From Variovorax gossypii (GTDB lineage Bacteria > Pseudomonadota > Gammaproteobacteria > Burkholderiales > Burkholderiaceae_C): DNA of 64,000 bases. The stretch covers positions 434,001 to 498,000 of the forward strand of contig NZ_RXOE01000001.1 of NCBI RefSeq assembly GCF_003965815.1, given 5' to 3'. Shown one piece after another: positions 1 through 7,692 of the stretch. The translations under genes and the position numbers were made by a program. Under the pieces are notes generated by a model. That model saw only the letters and a list, made by a program, of their open reading frames with translations, was not told where the DNA came from and did no database searches. Numbering within the stretch: the stretch's first letter is position 1; each line of letters opens with the position of its first letter.

Positions 1-1
1 G

Positions 2-1555
2 CTGGTGGGCCGCCTGATGCCCGACGTGCGCGGCCCGGCCGACTTCGCGGTGGTGGAGCCGCATTTCCTGCGTGCGCTGGCCGGGGAGACGGTGATCATC
101 GAGAAGTCGGGCGATCCGGCGCTGGGCATCGGCGACCGCACCTTCAAGGCCCACTACATCCCCGACCTCGACGCCGACGGCAAGGTGTGCGGCGTGTTCT
201 CGATGACCTTCGACATCAGCGAGGAGGTCAAGATCCGCCGCGCCCTGACGGAGCAGGAAACCCGCCTGCGCGACGTGACCGACAGCATTCCGGCGCTGGT
301 CGGCTATTTCGACCGCCAGCAGAACTGCCTGTTCGCCAACGTCAGGGCGCGCCAGATGGCGGGCCTGGGCGAGGGGGCTCCGCTGCAGGGCACGACGTTG
401 CGCTCGGCGTTGGGCAGGACGATCTATTCCCAGCTCAAACCGTACCTTCCGGTCATGTTCTCGGGCAAGAAGGTGCGCTTTCCGGTGCGCGCGCCGCTGC
501 ACGGCAAGCAGGGCTACTTCCAGGTCAACCTGATCCCGGACAAGAACCTGCGCGGCGAGGTCGTGGGCTTCTACCTGATGTCCTTCAACATCACGGCGCT
601 GAAGGAGGCCGAGCTGCGCCAGGCGGAGAGCGAGCTGCGCCTGCGCGCCATCACCGACAACATGCCGGCGCTGATCACCTACATCGATCGCGACGAGAAG
701 ATCACCTTCGCCAACGCCACCAGCCGCGAATGGCTCGGGCTCGACCCGGCGCAGGTGCTGGGGCGCCACATCCAGGAGGTGGCCGGCCGCGAGGTCTACG
801 TGTCGCGCCAGCCAATGCTCGCCAGGGCGCTGGCCGGCGAGCGCGTGGAGTTCGAGTCGCGCACGCAGCGCGCGGGCTTCGAGCGCATCACCCAGGTCAT
901 CTACGTGCCAGACGTGCGCACCGACGGGCTGACGCACGGCATCTTCTCGCTGGCGCTGGACATCACGGCGCTGAAGGTGGTGGAGCACAAGCTCATCGAG
1001 CTGGCCCGGCTCGACACGCTCACCGGCCTGCCCAACCGGCTGGCCTTCAACGAGTACCTGCCCGACGCGGTGCTGCGCGGGCAGCTCACCGGCCATGCGT
1101 TGGCGCTGATGTTCCTCGACATCGATCACTTCAAGGCCATCAACGACACGATGGGCCACGCCGTGGGCGACGCGGTGCTGGCCGAGTACGCGCGCAGGCT
1201 GCAGGCCTGCGTGCGCGGCACCGACATGGTGGCCCGGCTGGCCGGCGACGAGTTCGTGCTGGTGCTGGAAGGGCTCGGCACGCCGGAGGCGGCGGCCGTG
1301 GTCGCGGAAAAGATCGTGCAGCGCGTCCACATGCCGCCCTTCGTGGTGGACGGCCAGCGCGTGGACGTCACGACCAGCATCGGCATCGCGTTCCACCGCG
1401 CGGCCGGCTCCTCGGCCACCGCCACCGAGCTTCTGGCTCGGGCGGACGCCGCTCTCTACAACGCGAAGGCGGCCGGGCGTGACCGGTTCGCGTTCTTCAT
1501 GCCCTCGGGCGAATCGAACTCGAGCAGCGATTCGCCCACGCGGCAGGAGCACTGA
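2..1555 (+). CDS. PAS-repeat sensor diguanylate cyclase (5' end outside window)
   Basis: The frame is open at the left edge, so the N-terminus is missing; 516 residues are readable from position 5. It carries parts of three successive PAS_4-type sensor domains, with repeated 'SIPALV'/'NMPALI' starts and 'FNITALK'/'LDITALK' ends, followed by a GGDEF domain over about the last 175 residues. The signature is AGDEF (residues 413-417) instead of GGDEF. The RxxD inhibitory c-di-GMP site (RGTD) lies five residues before it, and LTGLPNR and MGHAVGD are intact. By family the protein makes cyclic di-GMP from two GTP in response to a PAS-sensed signal; AGDEF variants can be active. No EAL domain follows before the stop. 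The ligand cannot be read from sequence. Confidence 0.93.
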   Translation: MVGRLMPDVRGPADFAVVEPHFLRALAGETVIIEKSGDPALGIGDRTFKAHYIPDLDADGKVCGVFSMTFDISEEVKIRRALTEQETRLRDVTDSIPALVGYFDRQQNCLFANVRARQMAGLGEGAPLQGTTLRSALGRTIYSQLKPYLPVMFSGKKVRFPVRAPLHGKQGYFQVNLIPDKNLRGEVVGFYLMSFNITALKEAELRQAESELRLRAITDNMPALITYIDRDEKITFANATSREWLGLDPAQVLGRHIQEVAGREVYVSRQPMLARALAGERVEFESRTQRAGFERITQVIYVPDVRTDGLTHGIFSLALDITALKVVEHKLIELARLDTLTGLPNRLAFNEYLPDAVLRGQLTGHALALMFLDIDHFKAINDTMGHAVGDAVLAEYARRLQACVRGTDMVARLAGDEFVLVLEGLGTPEAAAVVAEKIVQRVHMPPFVVDGQRVDVTTSIGIAFHRAAGSSATATELLARADAALYNAKAAGRDRFAFFMPSGESNSSSDSPTRQEH

Positions 1556-1576
1556 CCACCGGCGGCAGGGCGAGGC

Positions 1577-2110
1577 TCAGGGGCGAGCCAGCACGAGGTT
1601 CTCGTGACGGCCTTCGCCGAGGACGAACCACGTCGTGCCCCGGCGCACGAAGCCGTGCTTCTCGTAGAAGCCGCAGGCCCGCTCGTTTCTTGCGTTGACC
1701 GTCAGCCACATCGCGTCGCTGCCGGTTCGCTCGCGAGCCGTGGCGCAGGCTTCGTCGAGCAGGGCGGAGCCCACGCCCGAGCGGGTGAACGGCTCTTGCA
1801 CGTAGAGCGTGCAAAGCTCTGTGCCGGCCACGGATGACAGGGGCGGAGGCTGCGGGGCGTCGAACCCCAGGCGCGCGTAGCCGAGCAGGTGGCCGTCGGC
1901 CTCGGCGACGATCAACCCGGTGCCGGCGTCGTCCATCCACCCCGTGAACGCGGCGGGCGTGAACTGTTCGAGCACGTAGCGCGCGAGCAGGTCGCTCACG
2001 CCTTCGGTCGCGTAGGTGGCCAGCCAGACCTGAATGGACAACGCCGCCAGCGCTGGAGCGTCGGCGGCGATGGCCGGGCGGACCCGGAAGGAGGGAGGAG
2101 ACGAAGGCAT
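1577..2110 (-). CDS. GNAT family N-acetyltransferase
   Basis: This 177-residue protein is a single GNAT fold, the usual length for the family. The acetyl-CoA-binding motif A is visible as LYVQEPFTRSGVGSALL, containing the R-x-x-G-x-G/A loop. The motif B region with ARNERACGFYEKHGF is typical of small-molecule or protein N-acetyltransferases. By family it moves an acetyl group from acetyl-CoA to an amine; the substrate is unknown. It ends close behind the convergent diguanylate cyclase gene and lies just downstream of the MFS gene on the same strand (36 bases between them), so the two may be co-transcribed. No strong ribosome-binding site is seen. Confidence 0.88.
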   Translation of the reverse strand: MPSSPPSFRVRPAIAADAPALAALSIQVWLATYATEGVSDLLARYVLEQFTPAAFTGWMDDAGTGLIVAEADGHLLGYARLGFDAPQPPPLSSVAGTELCTLYVQEPFTRSGVGSALLDEACATARERTGSDAMWLTVNARNERACGFYEKHGFVRRGTTWFVLGEGRHENLVLARP

Positions 2111-2146
2111 GTCGGTCGGTCGGCCGATTCTGCCTTCGCACGTCGA

Positions 2147-3337
2147 TCAGGCTCGGGCCGATGCGCAATCGCTCGGCGCATCGCGCGGTTCGCTGCGGTC
2201 CAGAGAGCGGCTCCACAGCGCGATGGCAAGGCCTACCAGCGTGATCAGCGCGGCCACCCAGCCCAGCGCGCGCAGCCCCGGGCCGTGGTCGATCACCACG
2301 CCGCCGACCCAGGCGCCGAGTGCGTTGCCGAGGTTGAAGGCCGCGATGTTGAGGCTGGACGCGAGGTTCTGGCCCGCGCCCGAGGCCTTCTCAAGCACCC
2401 GCAGCTGCATCGGCGCCACGGTGGCGAAGGAGGCCACGCCCAGCAGGGCGACGAACACCACGGCGGTGAAAGGCGTGCCGATGGTGAACTGCATTGCGCC
2501 GAGCACCACGGCCAGCGCCACCAGGGTGCCGAACACGGCGGCCATCGGTGCCCGGTCGGCCAGCTTGCCGCCGAGCAGGTTGCCGATGGCGAGGCCGCCG
2601 CCGAACACCAGCAGGATCGGCGACACGGCCGATTCCGGCAGGCCGGTGACCTGCGTGAGCAGCGGCTGGATGTAGGTGTACACCACGAACACGCCGGCGA
2701 AGCCGAGCACCGTCATCGCGAGGCCGAGCAGCACCTGCGGACGCGCCAGCACGCCCAGTTCATCGCGCAGCGGCGCGGGCTTGGCCTCGTTCTTCACGCG
2801 CGGAACGAATACTGCGAGCACCGCGAAGGCCAGCACGCCGATCAGCGTCACGGCCCAGAAGGCCGAGCGCCAGCCGAACTGCAGGCCCAGCCATGCGCCG
2901 GCCGGCACGCCCAGCAGCGTGGCGGCGGTGAGGCCGGTGAACATGATCGCAATGGCGGAAGCGCGGCGTTCCGGCGCCACGAGCCCGGTGGCAACCACCG
3001 AGCCGACGCCGAAGAAGGTGCCGTGCGCCAGCGAGGTGATGACGCGCGCGGCCATCAGCATCTCGTAGTTGGGCGCCAGGGCGCAGGCGAGGTTGCCGAG
3101 CGTGAAGATCGCCATCAGCGCGAGCAGCACGGTCTTGCGCGGCAGCTTGCGGGTGGCGATGGTGAGCACGGGGGCGCCTACCGCGACCCCGAGCGCGTAG
3201 CCCGAGATCAGCAGGCCGGCGGCCGTGATGGAGACGTGAAGATCCGTCGAGACCTGCATCAGCAGGCCCATGATGACGAACTCGGTGGTGCCTATTCCGA
3301 AGGCACCGGCGGTGAGGGCGATGAGAGCTATTGGCAT
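2147..3337 (-). CDS. MFS transporter, DHA1 family (YdhP/AraJ-like sugar or drug efflux)
   Basis: A 396-residue integral membrane protein with about twelve hydrophobic segments. The opening IGTTEFVIMGLL and the 'LISGYALGVAVGAPVLT' stretch are characteristic of the AraJ/YdhP/NepI group of proton-driven exporters. I chose the Met at 3337 because homologues begin 'MPxALxALTxGAFGIG'; the frame also opens at a Met at 3367, ten residues earlier, and neither has a good ribosome-binding site. It is divergent from a LysR regulator, with a perfect inverted repeat between them. This arrangement suggests the regulator controls it. The exported compound is not evident. Confidence 0.88.
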   Translation of the reverse strand: MPIALIALTAGAFGIGTTEFVIMGLLMQVSTDLHVSITAAGLLISGYALGVAVGAPVLTIATRKLPRKTVLLALMAIFTLGNLACALAPNYEMLMAARVITSLAHGTFFGVGSVVATGLVAPERRASAIAIMFTGLTAATLLGVPAGAWLGLQFGWRSAFWAVTLIGVLAFAVLAVFVPRVKNEAKPAPLRDELGVLARPQVLLGLAMTVLGFAGVFVVYTYIQPLLTQVTGLPESAVSPILLVFGGGLAIGNLLGGKLADRAPMAAVFGTLVALAVVLGAMQFTIGTPFTAVVFVALLGVASFATVAPMQLRVLEKASGAGQNLASSLNIAAFNLGNALGAWVGGVVIDHGPGLRALGWVAALITLVGLAIALWSRSLDRSEPRDAPSDCASARA

Positions 3338-3398
3338 GATGGCCTGTACTGTGCGGGCGAAGACCATCGATGACTAGAATGCCGCCAGTACACAGACT

Positions 3399-3415
3399 TG
3401 TGAGATCAACTCACA
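3399..3415. promoter_or_regulatory. Inverted repeat, probable LysR operator
   Basis: TGTGAG-ATCAA-CTCACA is a perfect 6-bp inverted repeat with a 5-bp centre, fitting the T-N11-A outline of LysR sites. It sits in the short space between the divergent MFS gene and the LysR gene, 17 bases before the regulator's ATG. Binding by that regulator is an inference from position and form. Confidence 0.6.
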
Positions 3416-3431
3416 GATTGAAGGAAGAGCC

Positions 3432-4394
3432 ATGCCGCGCATCGACGTCAACCGCTCCGGCGAGATGGAAGCCTTCGTGCAGGTGGTCGAGTCGGGCGGC
3501 TTCTCGGCCGCCGCGCGCCTGCTGGGCATGACGCCCTCTGCCGTGAGCAAGCTGGTGGCGCGACTCGAGCTGCGCCTGGGCATCCAGCTGGTGCACCGTT
3601 CCACGCGCAAGCTGCAGCTCACGCCCGAGGGCACGGAGTTCTACGAGCGCAGCCTGCGCGTTCTGGCCGACATGGACGAAGCCGAGCGCTGCGCGGCAGC
3701 TGGCGCGGCACCGCGCGGGCGCGTGAGCATCAACGCCAGCGTCTCGTTCGGCCACCACAAGCTGGTGCCGCTGGTGCCACGGCTGCTGGAGATGCATCCG
3801 CAGATCACGCTCGACATCGCGCTGACCGACCGCATCGTCGATCTGATGGACGAGCGCGCCGACATCGCGATTCGCTGGGGGCAACTGCCGGCATCTGATC
3901 TCGTGGCGCGACGGCTCGGCGAGACCAGCCAGTCCATCGTCGCGGCGCCGGCCTACCTGGAGAAATACGGCACGCCGCGCACGCCGCAGGAGCTGGAGGC
4001 GCACAACCGCCTGGGCTGGAGCTACCGGCGCAATACGCCCGACTGGCCGCTGCGCGTGGACGGCCGCATGCAGTGCCTGCCGGTGGCCGGACCGGTGCGC
4101 GCAGGCGACGGCGAAACGCTGCGCCAGTTGGCCATCGCGGGGGCGGGCGTGGCGCGGCTGTCGCTGTACCACATACAGCACGACATCGACGCTGGGCGGC
4201 TGGTGCCGCTGCTGGAGGAGTTCAATCCGGCCGAGGTGGAGCCGATCCACGCGGTCTACATCGGCAAGGCCGGCACGCTGCCCGCGCGGGTGCGGGCGGT
4301 GCTCGATTTCCTGGTGGCCTGCTCGGGCGTGGGAGGTGGGCGCTATACGCTCAAGCGGACCGCGCCGATGCCCGGAAACTCGGCCGTCACCTGA
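3432..4394 (+). CDS. LysR family transcriptional regulator
   Basis: A 320-residue regulator of normal LysR length. The N-terminal winged helix-turn-helix covers about residues 1-65 (FSAAARLLGMTPSAVSKLVARLE). The rest is a periplasmic-binding-protein-like effector domain of the CrgA type (ERADIAIRWGQL; VAAPAYLEKYGTP). A ribosome-binding site GAAGGAAG lies just before the ATG. It is transcribed away from an MFS exporter, which is its likely target through the palindrome at 3399-3415. Its 3' end overlaps the convergent hydratase gene by 52 bases. The C-terminal tail after residue 300 is unremarkable. Effector unknown. Confidence 0.92.
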   Translation: MPRIDVNRSGEMEAFVQVVESGGFSAAARLLGMTPSAVSKLVARLELRLGIQLVHRSTRKLQLTPEGTEFYERSLRVLADMDEAERCAAAGAAPRGRVSINASVSFGHHKLVPLVPRLLEMHPQITLDIALTDRIVDLMDERADIAIRWGQLPASDLVARRLGETSQSIVAAPAYLEKYGTPRTPQELEAHNRLGWSYRRNTPDWPLRVDGRMQCLPVAGPVRAGDGETLRQLAIAGAGVARLSLYHIQHDIDAGRLVPLLEEFNPAEVEPIHAVYIGKAGTLPARVRAVLDFLVACSGVGGGRYTLKRTAPMPGNSAVT

Positions 4395-5113
4395 TCGCCG
4401 CGCCGGCATGGCAGCACGCCGACCCATGAACCGGTGGTGACGACGGTGCCGGCCGGTACTGTCTGGCCATTGCGCGTGATGTGGCGCAGCCAGATCGGCA
4501 GCAACCAGGCCGGGTCTGCCAGCGGATGGGTGCCTTCGCGCACCACGACGTCGGCGCTGCCGATCTTCGTTTCGCAGCGCTGCGAGGCCCAGTCGACGGC
4601 GGCATAGGGCTTCCATTCGCCGATCACGAGCGCGCCATGCACCTGCGAGTCGGCAAGACGCAGCAGGGCGGGCGTCGAGGGCAGGTCCTGCCAGCGTGCA
4701 TCGACGATCTCGACCGACACCGCTATCGCATCGATGAGCGCGGCGGCGTTCTCGTGATCGAGCTTCGCGGCCTGCGCGGGTGTCACGTCCTGGCCCAACC
4801 GCAGCGCAATCTCGGCCTCGATGCCGGGTGTATGGAACACGAGGTCGCTGAAATCGGCCGGGCTCTGGCGGACACCGGCGGGCGCCAGCGGCGCATGCGT
4901 GAGCGTCGCGGTGCGCGAGCCGCCGCCCGACTTCCATGCGCGGGGCACGGGCTGGCCGTCGAACCAGCCGAGCGCGGCCGCGACGGCGTCCTGCACTTCA
5001 TAGGCTTGCGTCGCTGTTTCGAGGGTGTCGAGCCAGGGCGTGGCGTCGAGGGTGCGGTTGCCGCGGCGCGCGGCCACGAGTGCGTCGGTGAGGGCGGTCT
5101 GGGATGGAGTCAT
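4343..5113 (-). CDS. 2-keto-4-pentenoate hydratase-like protein (MhpD/fumarylacetoacetase superfamily)
   Basis: This 256-residue protein matches the MhpD/TodG-type hydratase subgroup in length and layout: N-terminal helices, then a C-terminal beta-rich FAH fold. FHTPGIEAEIALRLG carries the E-x-E acidic pair typical of the metal site, and the later SWVGVLPCRRGDQVTAEFPGIG segment is the family's C-terminal signature. Such enzymes add water to 2-oxo-4-pentenoates from aromatic meta-cleavage. No ring-cleavage genes are nearby, so the actual substrate may differ. It is on the same strand as the Bug receptor and aminotransferase but separated from them by a structured 153-bp gap, and it overlaps the convergent LysR gene by 52 bases. 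Confidence 0.85.
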   Translation of the reverse strand: MTPSQTALTDALVAARRGNRTLDATPWLDTLETATQAYEVQDAVAAALGWFDGQPVPRAWKSGGGSRTATLTHAPLAPAGVRQSPADFSDLVFHTPGIEAEIALRLGQDVTPAQAAKLDHENAAALIDAIAVSVEIVDARWQDLPSTPALLRLADSQVHGALVIGEWKPYAAVDWASQRCETKIGSADVVVREGTHPLADPAWLLPIWLRHITRNGQTVPAGTVVTTGSWVGVLPCRRGDQVTAEFPGIGAVRLSV

Positions 5114-5153
5114 CTTCCCGATCTTCTCAGCAAAAACCTGGCTGGTGATGGCG

Positions 5154-5217
5154 ATCCTTCCGGGAACACGGAGGAACCGGCTTTGCCGGGCCTCAGGTGT
5201 TGCCCCCGGAAGGGGAT
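5154..5217. repeat. 64-bp long imperfect inverted repeat (REP-like intergenic element)
   Basis: The segment folds on itself almost completely. The outer arms pair ATCC-TTCCGGG with CCCGGAAGG-GGAT. Then ACAC pairs with GTGT, GAGG with CCTC, and CCGGC with GCCGG around a TTT loop at 5182-5184. A second 7-bp stem, AGCCTGG/CCAGGCT, lies at 5243-5264 just after the Bug gene's stop. There is no T-run, so neither is a typical intrinsic terminator. From memory, similar stem-loops are scattered between genes in Comamonadaceae; I could not verify this. Confidence 0.6.
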
Positions 5218-5266
5218 TGGCGTAGCGACACGAAGTGCGCGAAGCCTGGGGTGTGAGCCAGGCTCT

Positions 5267-6244
5267 TCAGGTTTCGACGTGCACGTTGCCGTCCTTCACC
5301 ACCTTCGCCCACTTCGCGATCTCGGTGCTGATGAACTGCTTGAACTTGTCCTGCGAGCCGCCTCCGTCTTCCGCGCCGTAGGTGTCGAGCCGCTCCTGCA
5401 CGTCGGGCATCGCCAGCACCGTGTTCACGTCGCGGTTCACCTTCTGCGCGATGGAGGCCGGCAGCTTGCCCGGTCCGGCCAGGCCGTACCAGGTGGTGGC
5501 CTCGAAGCCCTGGAAGCCTTGCTCCTGCATCGTCGGCACGTTGGGGTGGCCCTTGGCGCGCTTGGTGCGCGTCTGCGCCACGGCGAGCACGCGGCCGTTC
5601 TTCACATGGGGCGTGGCGGCGGTCATGGTCTCGAAGCTGTACTGGATCTGCCCGCCCATCAGGTCGGCCAGCAGCGGGCCGCTGCCCTTGTAGGGCACGT
5701 GCAGCGCATCGACGCCGCCCTGCAGCTTGAACATTTCCAGCGCCAGGTGTTGCGCCGAGCCCGCGCCGGCCGAGCCGAAGCTCAGCGTGCCGGGCGCGGC
5801 CTTGCAGGCGGCGACGATGTCCTTCACCGACAGCGCCTTCTGCGCCGGGTTGGCGATCAGCAGGTTGGGCGTGACGCCCACCAGCACGATCGGCACGAAG
5901 TCGCGTTCCACGTTGTAGCGCAGCTTGGGCTGCAGGCTGGGTGCGAGCGCGTGGCTGTTGATGTGGGCCATCAGCAGCGTGCTTCCGTCGCTGGGCTGCT
6001 GCGCCACGTAGTCGGCCGCGAGCACGCCGGCCACGCCGCCCTTGTTCTCGACGATCACCTGCTGGCCCCACATGGTGGTGAGCTTCTGGGCGACCACGCG
6101 GGCCAGTGCGTCGGTGCCGCCGCCGGGTGGAAAGCCGACGACGATGCGCACCGGCCCGGTGGGCCATTCCTGCGCGAAGAGCCGGGGCACGCCCAGCGTG
6201 GCGGCCGCGGCGCCCGCGGCCTGGATCAACGAACGTCTCTGCAT
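5267..6244 (-). CDS. Bug-family tripartite tricarboxylate transporter substrate-binding protein
   Basis: A 325-residue periplasmic solute receptor. Residues 1-25 form a signal peptide (RRSLIQAAGAAAATLG...FAQ). The mature part starts with PTGPVRIVVGFPPGGGTDAL, the standard Bug opening that contacts a carboxylate ligand, and HVPYKGSGPLLADLMGGQI is the second family signature. An AAGGA site precedes the ATG at 6244, which fixes the start. Bug proteins bind small carboxylates for TctAB-type transporters, but no TctA/TctB genes are in this window. It lies 86 bases behind the aminotransferase gene on the same strand, so the pair probably forms one GntR-controlled unit. Confidence 0.93.
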   Translation of the reverse strand: MQRRSLIQAAGAAAATLGVPRLFAQEWPTGPVRIVVGFPPGGGTDALARVVAQKLTTMWGQQVIVENKGGVAGVLAADYVAQQPSDGSTLLMAHINSHALAPSLQPKLRYNVERDFVPIVLVGVTPNLLIANPAQKALSVKDIVAACKAAPGTLSFGSAGAGSAQHLALEMFKLQGGVDALHVPYKGSGPLLADLMGGQIQYSFETMTAATPHVKNGRVLAVAQTRTKRAKGHPNVPTMQEQGFQGFEATTWYGLAGPGKLPASIAQKVNRDVNTVLAMPDVQERLDTYGAEDGGGSQDKFKQFISTEIAKWAKVVKDGNVHVET

Positions 6245-6330
6245 CTTCCTTGTCTCCGTCGTGGGTGGGAAATCCGATGCGCGCCGCCGCGCCGTATGCT
6301 TGTGCAGCGCCGGCGGCGCTGCGTGCCTGT

Positions 6331-7572
6331 CTATGCGGCCTTCTGCAGCGCGGCCGGAGCCGTGTGGTTCGAGAAATGGTCCATCGCGGCCTGCACGCCG
6401 CCACCGGCGAGCCTGATGCCCGCGAGCTTCATGCCCATCTCGACGCCGGCGACCATGGCCACCAGCGTCAGGTCGTTGCTGTCGCCCAGGTGGCCCATGC
6501 GGAACATGCGGCCCTTGAGCTTGCCCAGGCCGGTGCCGAGCGAAAGATCGAAGCGCTGGTGGATCAGCCGGCGCAGCGCGTCGGCATCCACGCCCTCGGG
6601 CGTGATCACGCCGGTGAGCACGGGCGAGTAAACGGCCGGGTCGGCGCACTGGATCGGCAGGCCCCAGGCGTTGACGGCGGCGCGCACGCCGGCGGCCCAG
6701 CGCTGGTGGCGCGCGAACACGTTGTCCAGGCCCTCGCCGAGGATCATGTCCAGCGACTCCGAGAGGCCGTAGAGCAGGTTGGTGTTGGGCGTGTAGGGCC
6801 AGTAGCCGTCCTTGTTCATCTCGACGATCTCGTCCCAGGCCCAGAAGGCCTTGGGCAGCTTTGCAGTCTTCGAGACTTCGAGCGCGCGTGGCGAGAGCGC
6901 GTTGAAGCTGATGCCCGGCGGCAGCATCAGGCCTTTCTGCGAGCCGCTGACGCACACGTCCACGCCCCATTCGTCGTGGCGGTAGTCCGCGCTGGCGAGG
7001 CCCGAGATGCTGTCGACCATCAGCAGGGCGGGGTGGCCCGCGGCGTCGATGGCCTTGCGCACCGAGGCGATGTCGGAGGTGACGCCGGTGGAGGTCTCGT
7101 TGTGCACCACGCACACGGCCTTGATCTTCTTTTCCGTGTCCTTGCGCAGGCGGGCCTCGATGAGGTCGGCCTGCACGCCGCGGCGCCAGCTCGGCGCATT
7201 GGGCAACTGCGCGTCTGCGCCTTGCCATGCGAGGAATTCGGTAGAGAGGCCCAGGCGCGTGGCCATCTTCTGCCACAGCGAGGCGAAGTGGCCGGTCTCG
7301 TACATGAGCACGTGGTCGCCGGGGCTCAGCGTGTTGGCGAGCGCGGCTTCCCAGGCACCAGTGCCCGAAGCGGGGTAGATCGCGACAGGGTGCTTCGTCT
7401 TGAAGATCTGCCGGATGCCGCCCAGCACCTTCAGGCCCAGCGTGCCGAACTCGGGGCCGCGGTGGTCGATGGTGGGCAGGCTCATGGCCCGCAGGATGCG
7501 GTCGGGCACCGGGCTGGGACCGGGAATCTGGAGGAAGTGACGGCCGGTGGGGTGGATGTCGAGTTGCAGCAT
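6331..7572 (-). CDS. Class V aminotransferase, serine-glyoxylate aminotransferase type
   Basis: A 413-residue pyridoxal-phosphate enzyme. FLQIPGPSPVPDRILRAM is the typical N-terminus of alanine/serine-glyoxylate aminotransferases. The Schiff-base lysine is K213 in GSQKGLMLPPG. HNETSTGV and MVDSISGLAS also fit the family. The start at 7572 is set by a strong AAGGAG site seven bases upstream; an in-frame Met eleven codons earlier has none. By family it transfers the amino group of serine (or alanine) to glyoxylate, giving hydroxypyruvate and glycine. It is divergent from a GntR gene with twin operators between, and precedes the Bug receptor. The 86 bases between this gene and the receptor hold nothing distinctive. 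Confidence 0.93.
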   Translation of the reverse strand: MLQLDIHPTGRHFLQIPGPSPVPDRILRAMSLPTIDHRGPEFGTLGLKVLGGIRQIFKTKHPVAIYPASGTGAWEAALANTLSPGDHVLMYETGHFASLWQKMATRLGLSTEFLAWQGADAQLPNAPSWRRGVQADLIEARLRKDTEKKIKAVCVVHNETSTGVTSDIASVRKAIDAAGHPALLMVDSISGLASADYRHDEWGVDVCVSGSQKGLMLPPGISFNALSPRALEVSKTAKLPKAFWAWDEIVEMNKDGYWPYTPNTNLLYGLSESLDMILGEGLDNVFARHQRWAAGVRAAVNAWGLPIQCADPAVYSPVLTGVITPEGVDADALRRLIHQRFDLSLGTGLGKLKGRMFRMGHLGDSNDLTLVAMVAGVEMGMKLAGIRLAGGGVQAAMDHFSNHTAPAALQKAA

Positions 7573-7596
7573 GAACTCTCCTTTCGCATTCAGTTT

Positions 7597-7611
7597 TGCA
7601 TTCAAAATGCA
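7597..7611. promoter_or_regulatory. GntR operator copy 1 (aminotransferase side)
   Basis: TGCATTCAAAATGCA is a perfect palindrome (TGCATT/AATGCA around CAA), ending 25 bases upstream of the aminotransferase ATG. An extra half-site GCATTCA begins at 7586. The same 15-mer recurs at 7663-7677. The form fits FadR/GntR-family sites, and the position suggests repression of the leftward genes. Confidence 0.75.
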
Positions 7612-7662
7612 TTTTTGTTTGATGGTTTACCCTGATATCTCTGGCTTGTAGCTCATCTTTTT

Positions 7663-7677
7663 TGCATTCAAAATGCA
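7663..7677. promoter_or_regulatory. GntR operator copy 2 (gntR side)
   Basis: Second exact copy of TGCATTCAAAATGCA, 66 bases from the first (start to start) and 15 bases before the GntR gene's ATG. It is followed by another GCATTCA half-site at 7675. It lies immediately before the AAGGG ribosome-binding site, so bound protein would block its own gene, implying autoregulation. Confidence 0.75.
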
Positions 7678-7692
7678 TTCAAGGGAAAAATC

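Noticed and set aside
1889-3373. A 494-residue plus-strand frame
   Set aside because: It is antisense to the DHA1 exporter and part of the acetyltransferase; the His/Gly/Arg-rich translation has no domain.
5267-7678. An 803-residue minus-strand frame joining the Bug gene to upstream sequence
   Set aside because: Only the last 325 residues, after a ribosome site and signal peptide, resemble a protein; the rest reads the aminotransferase gene in the wrong frame.
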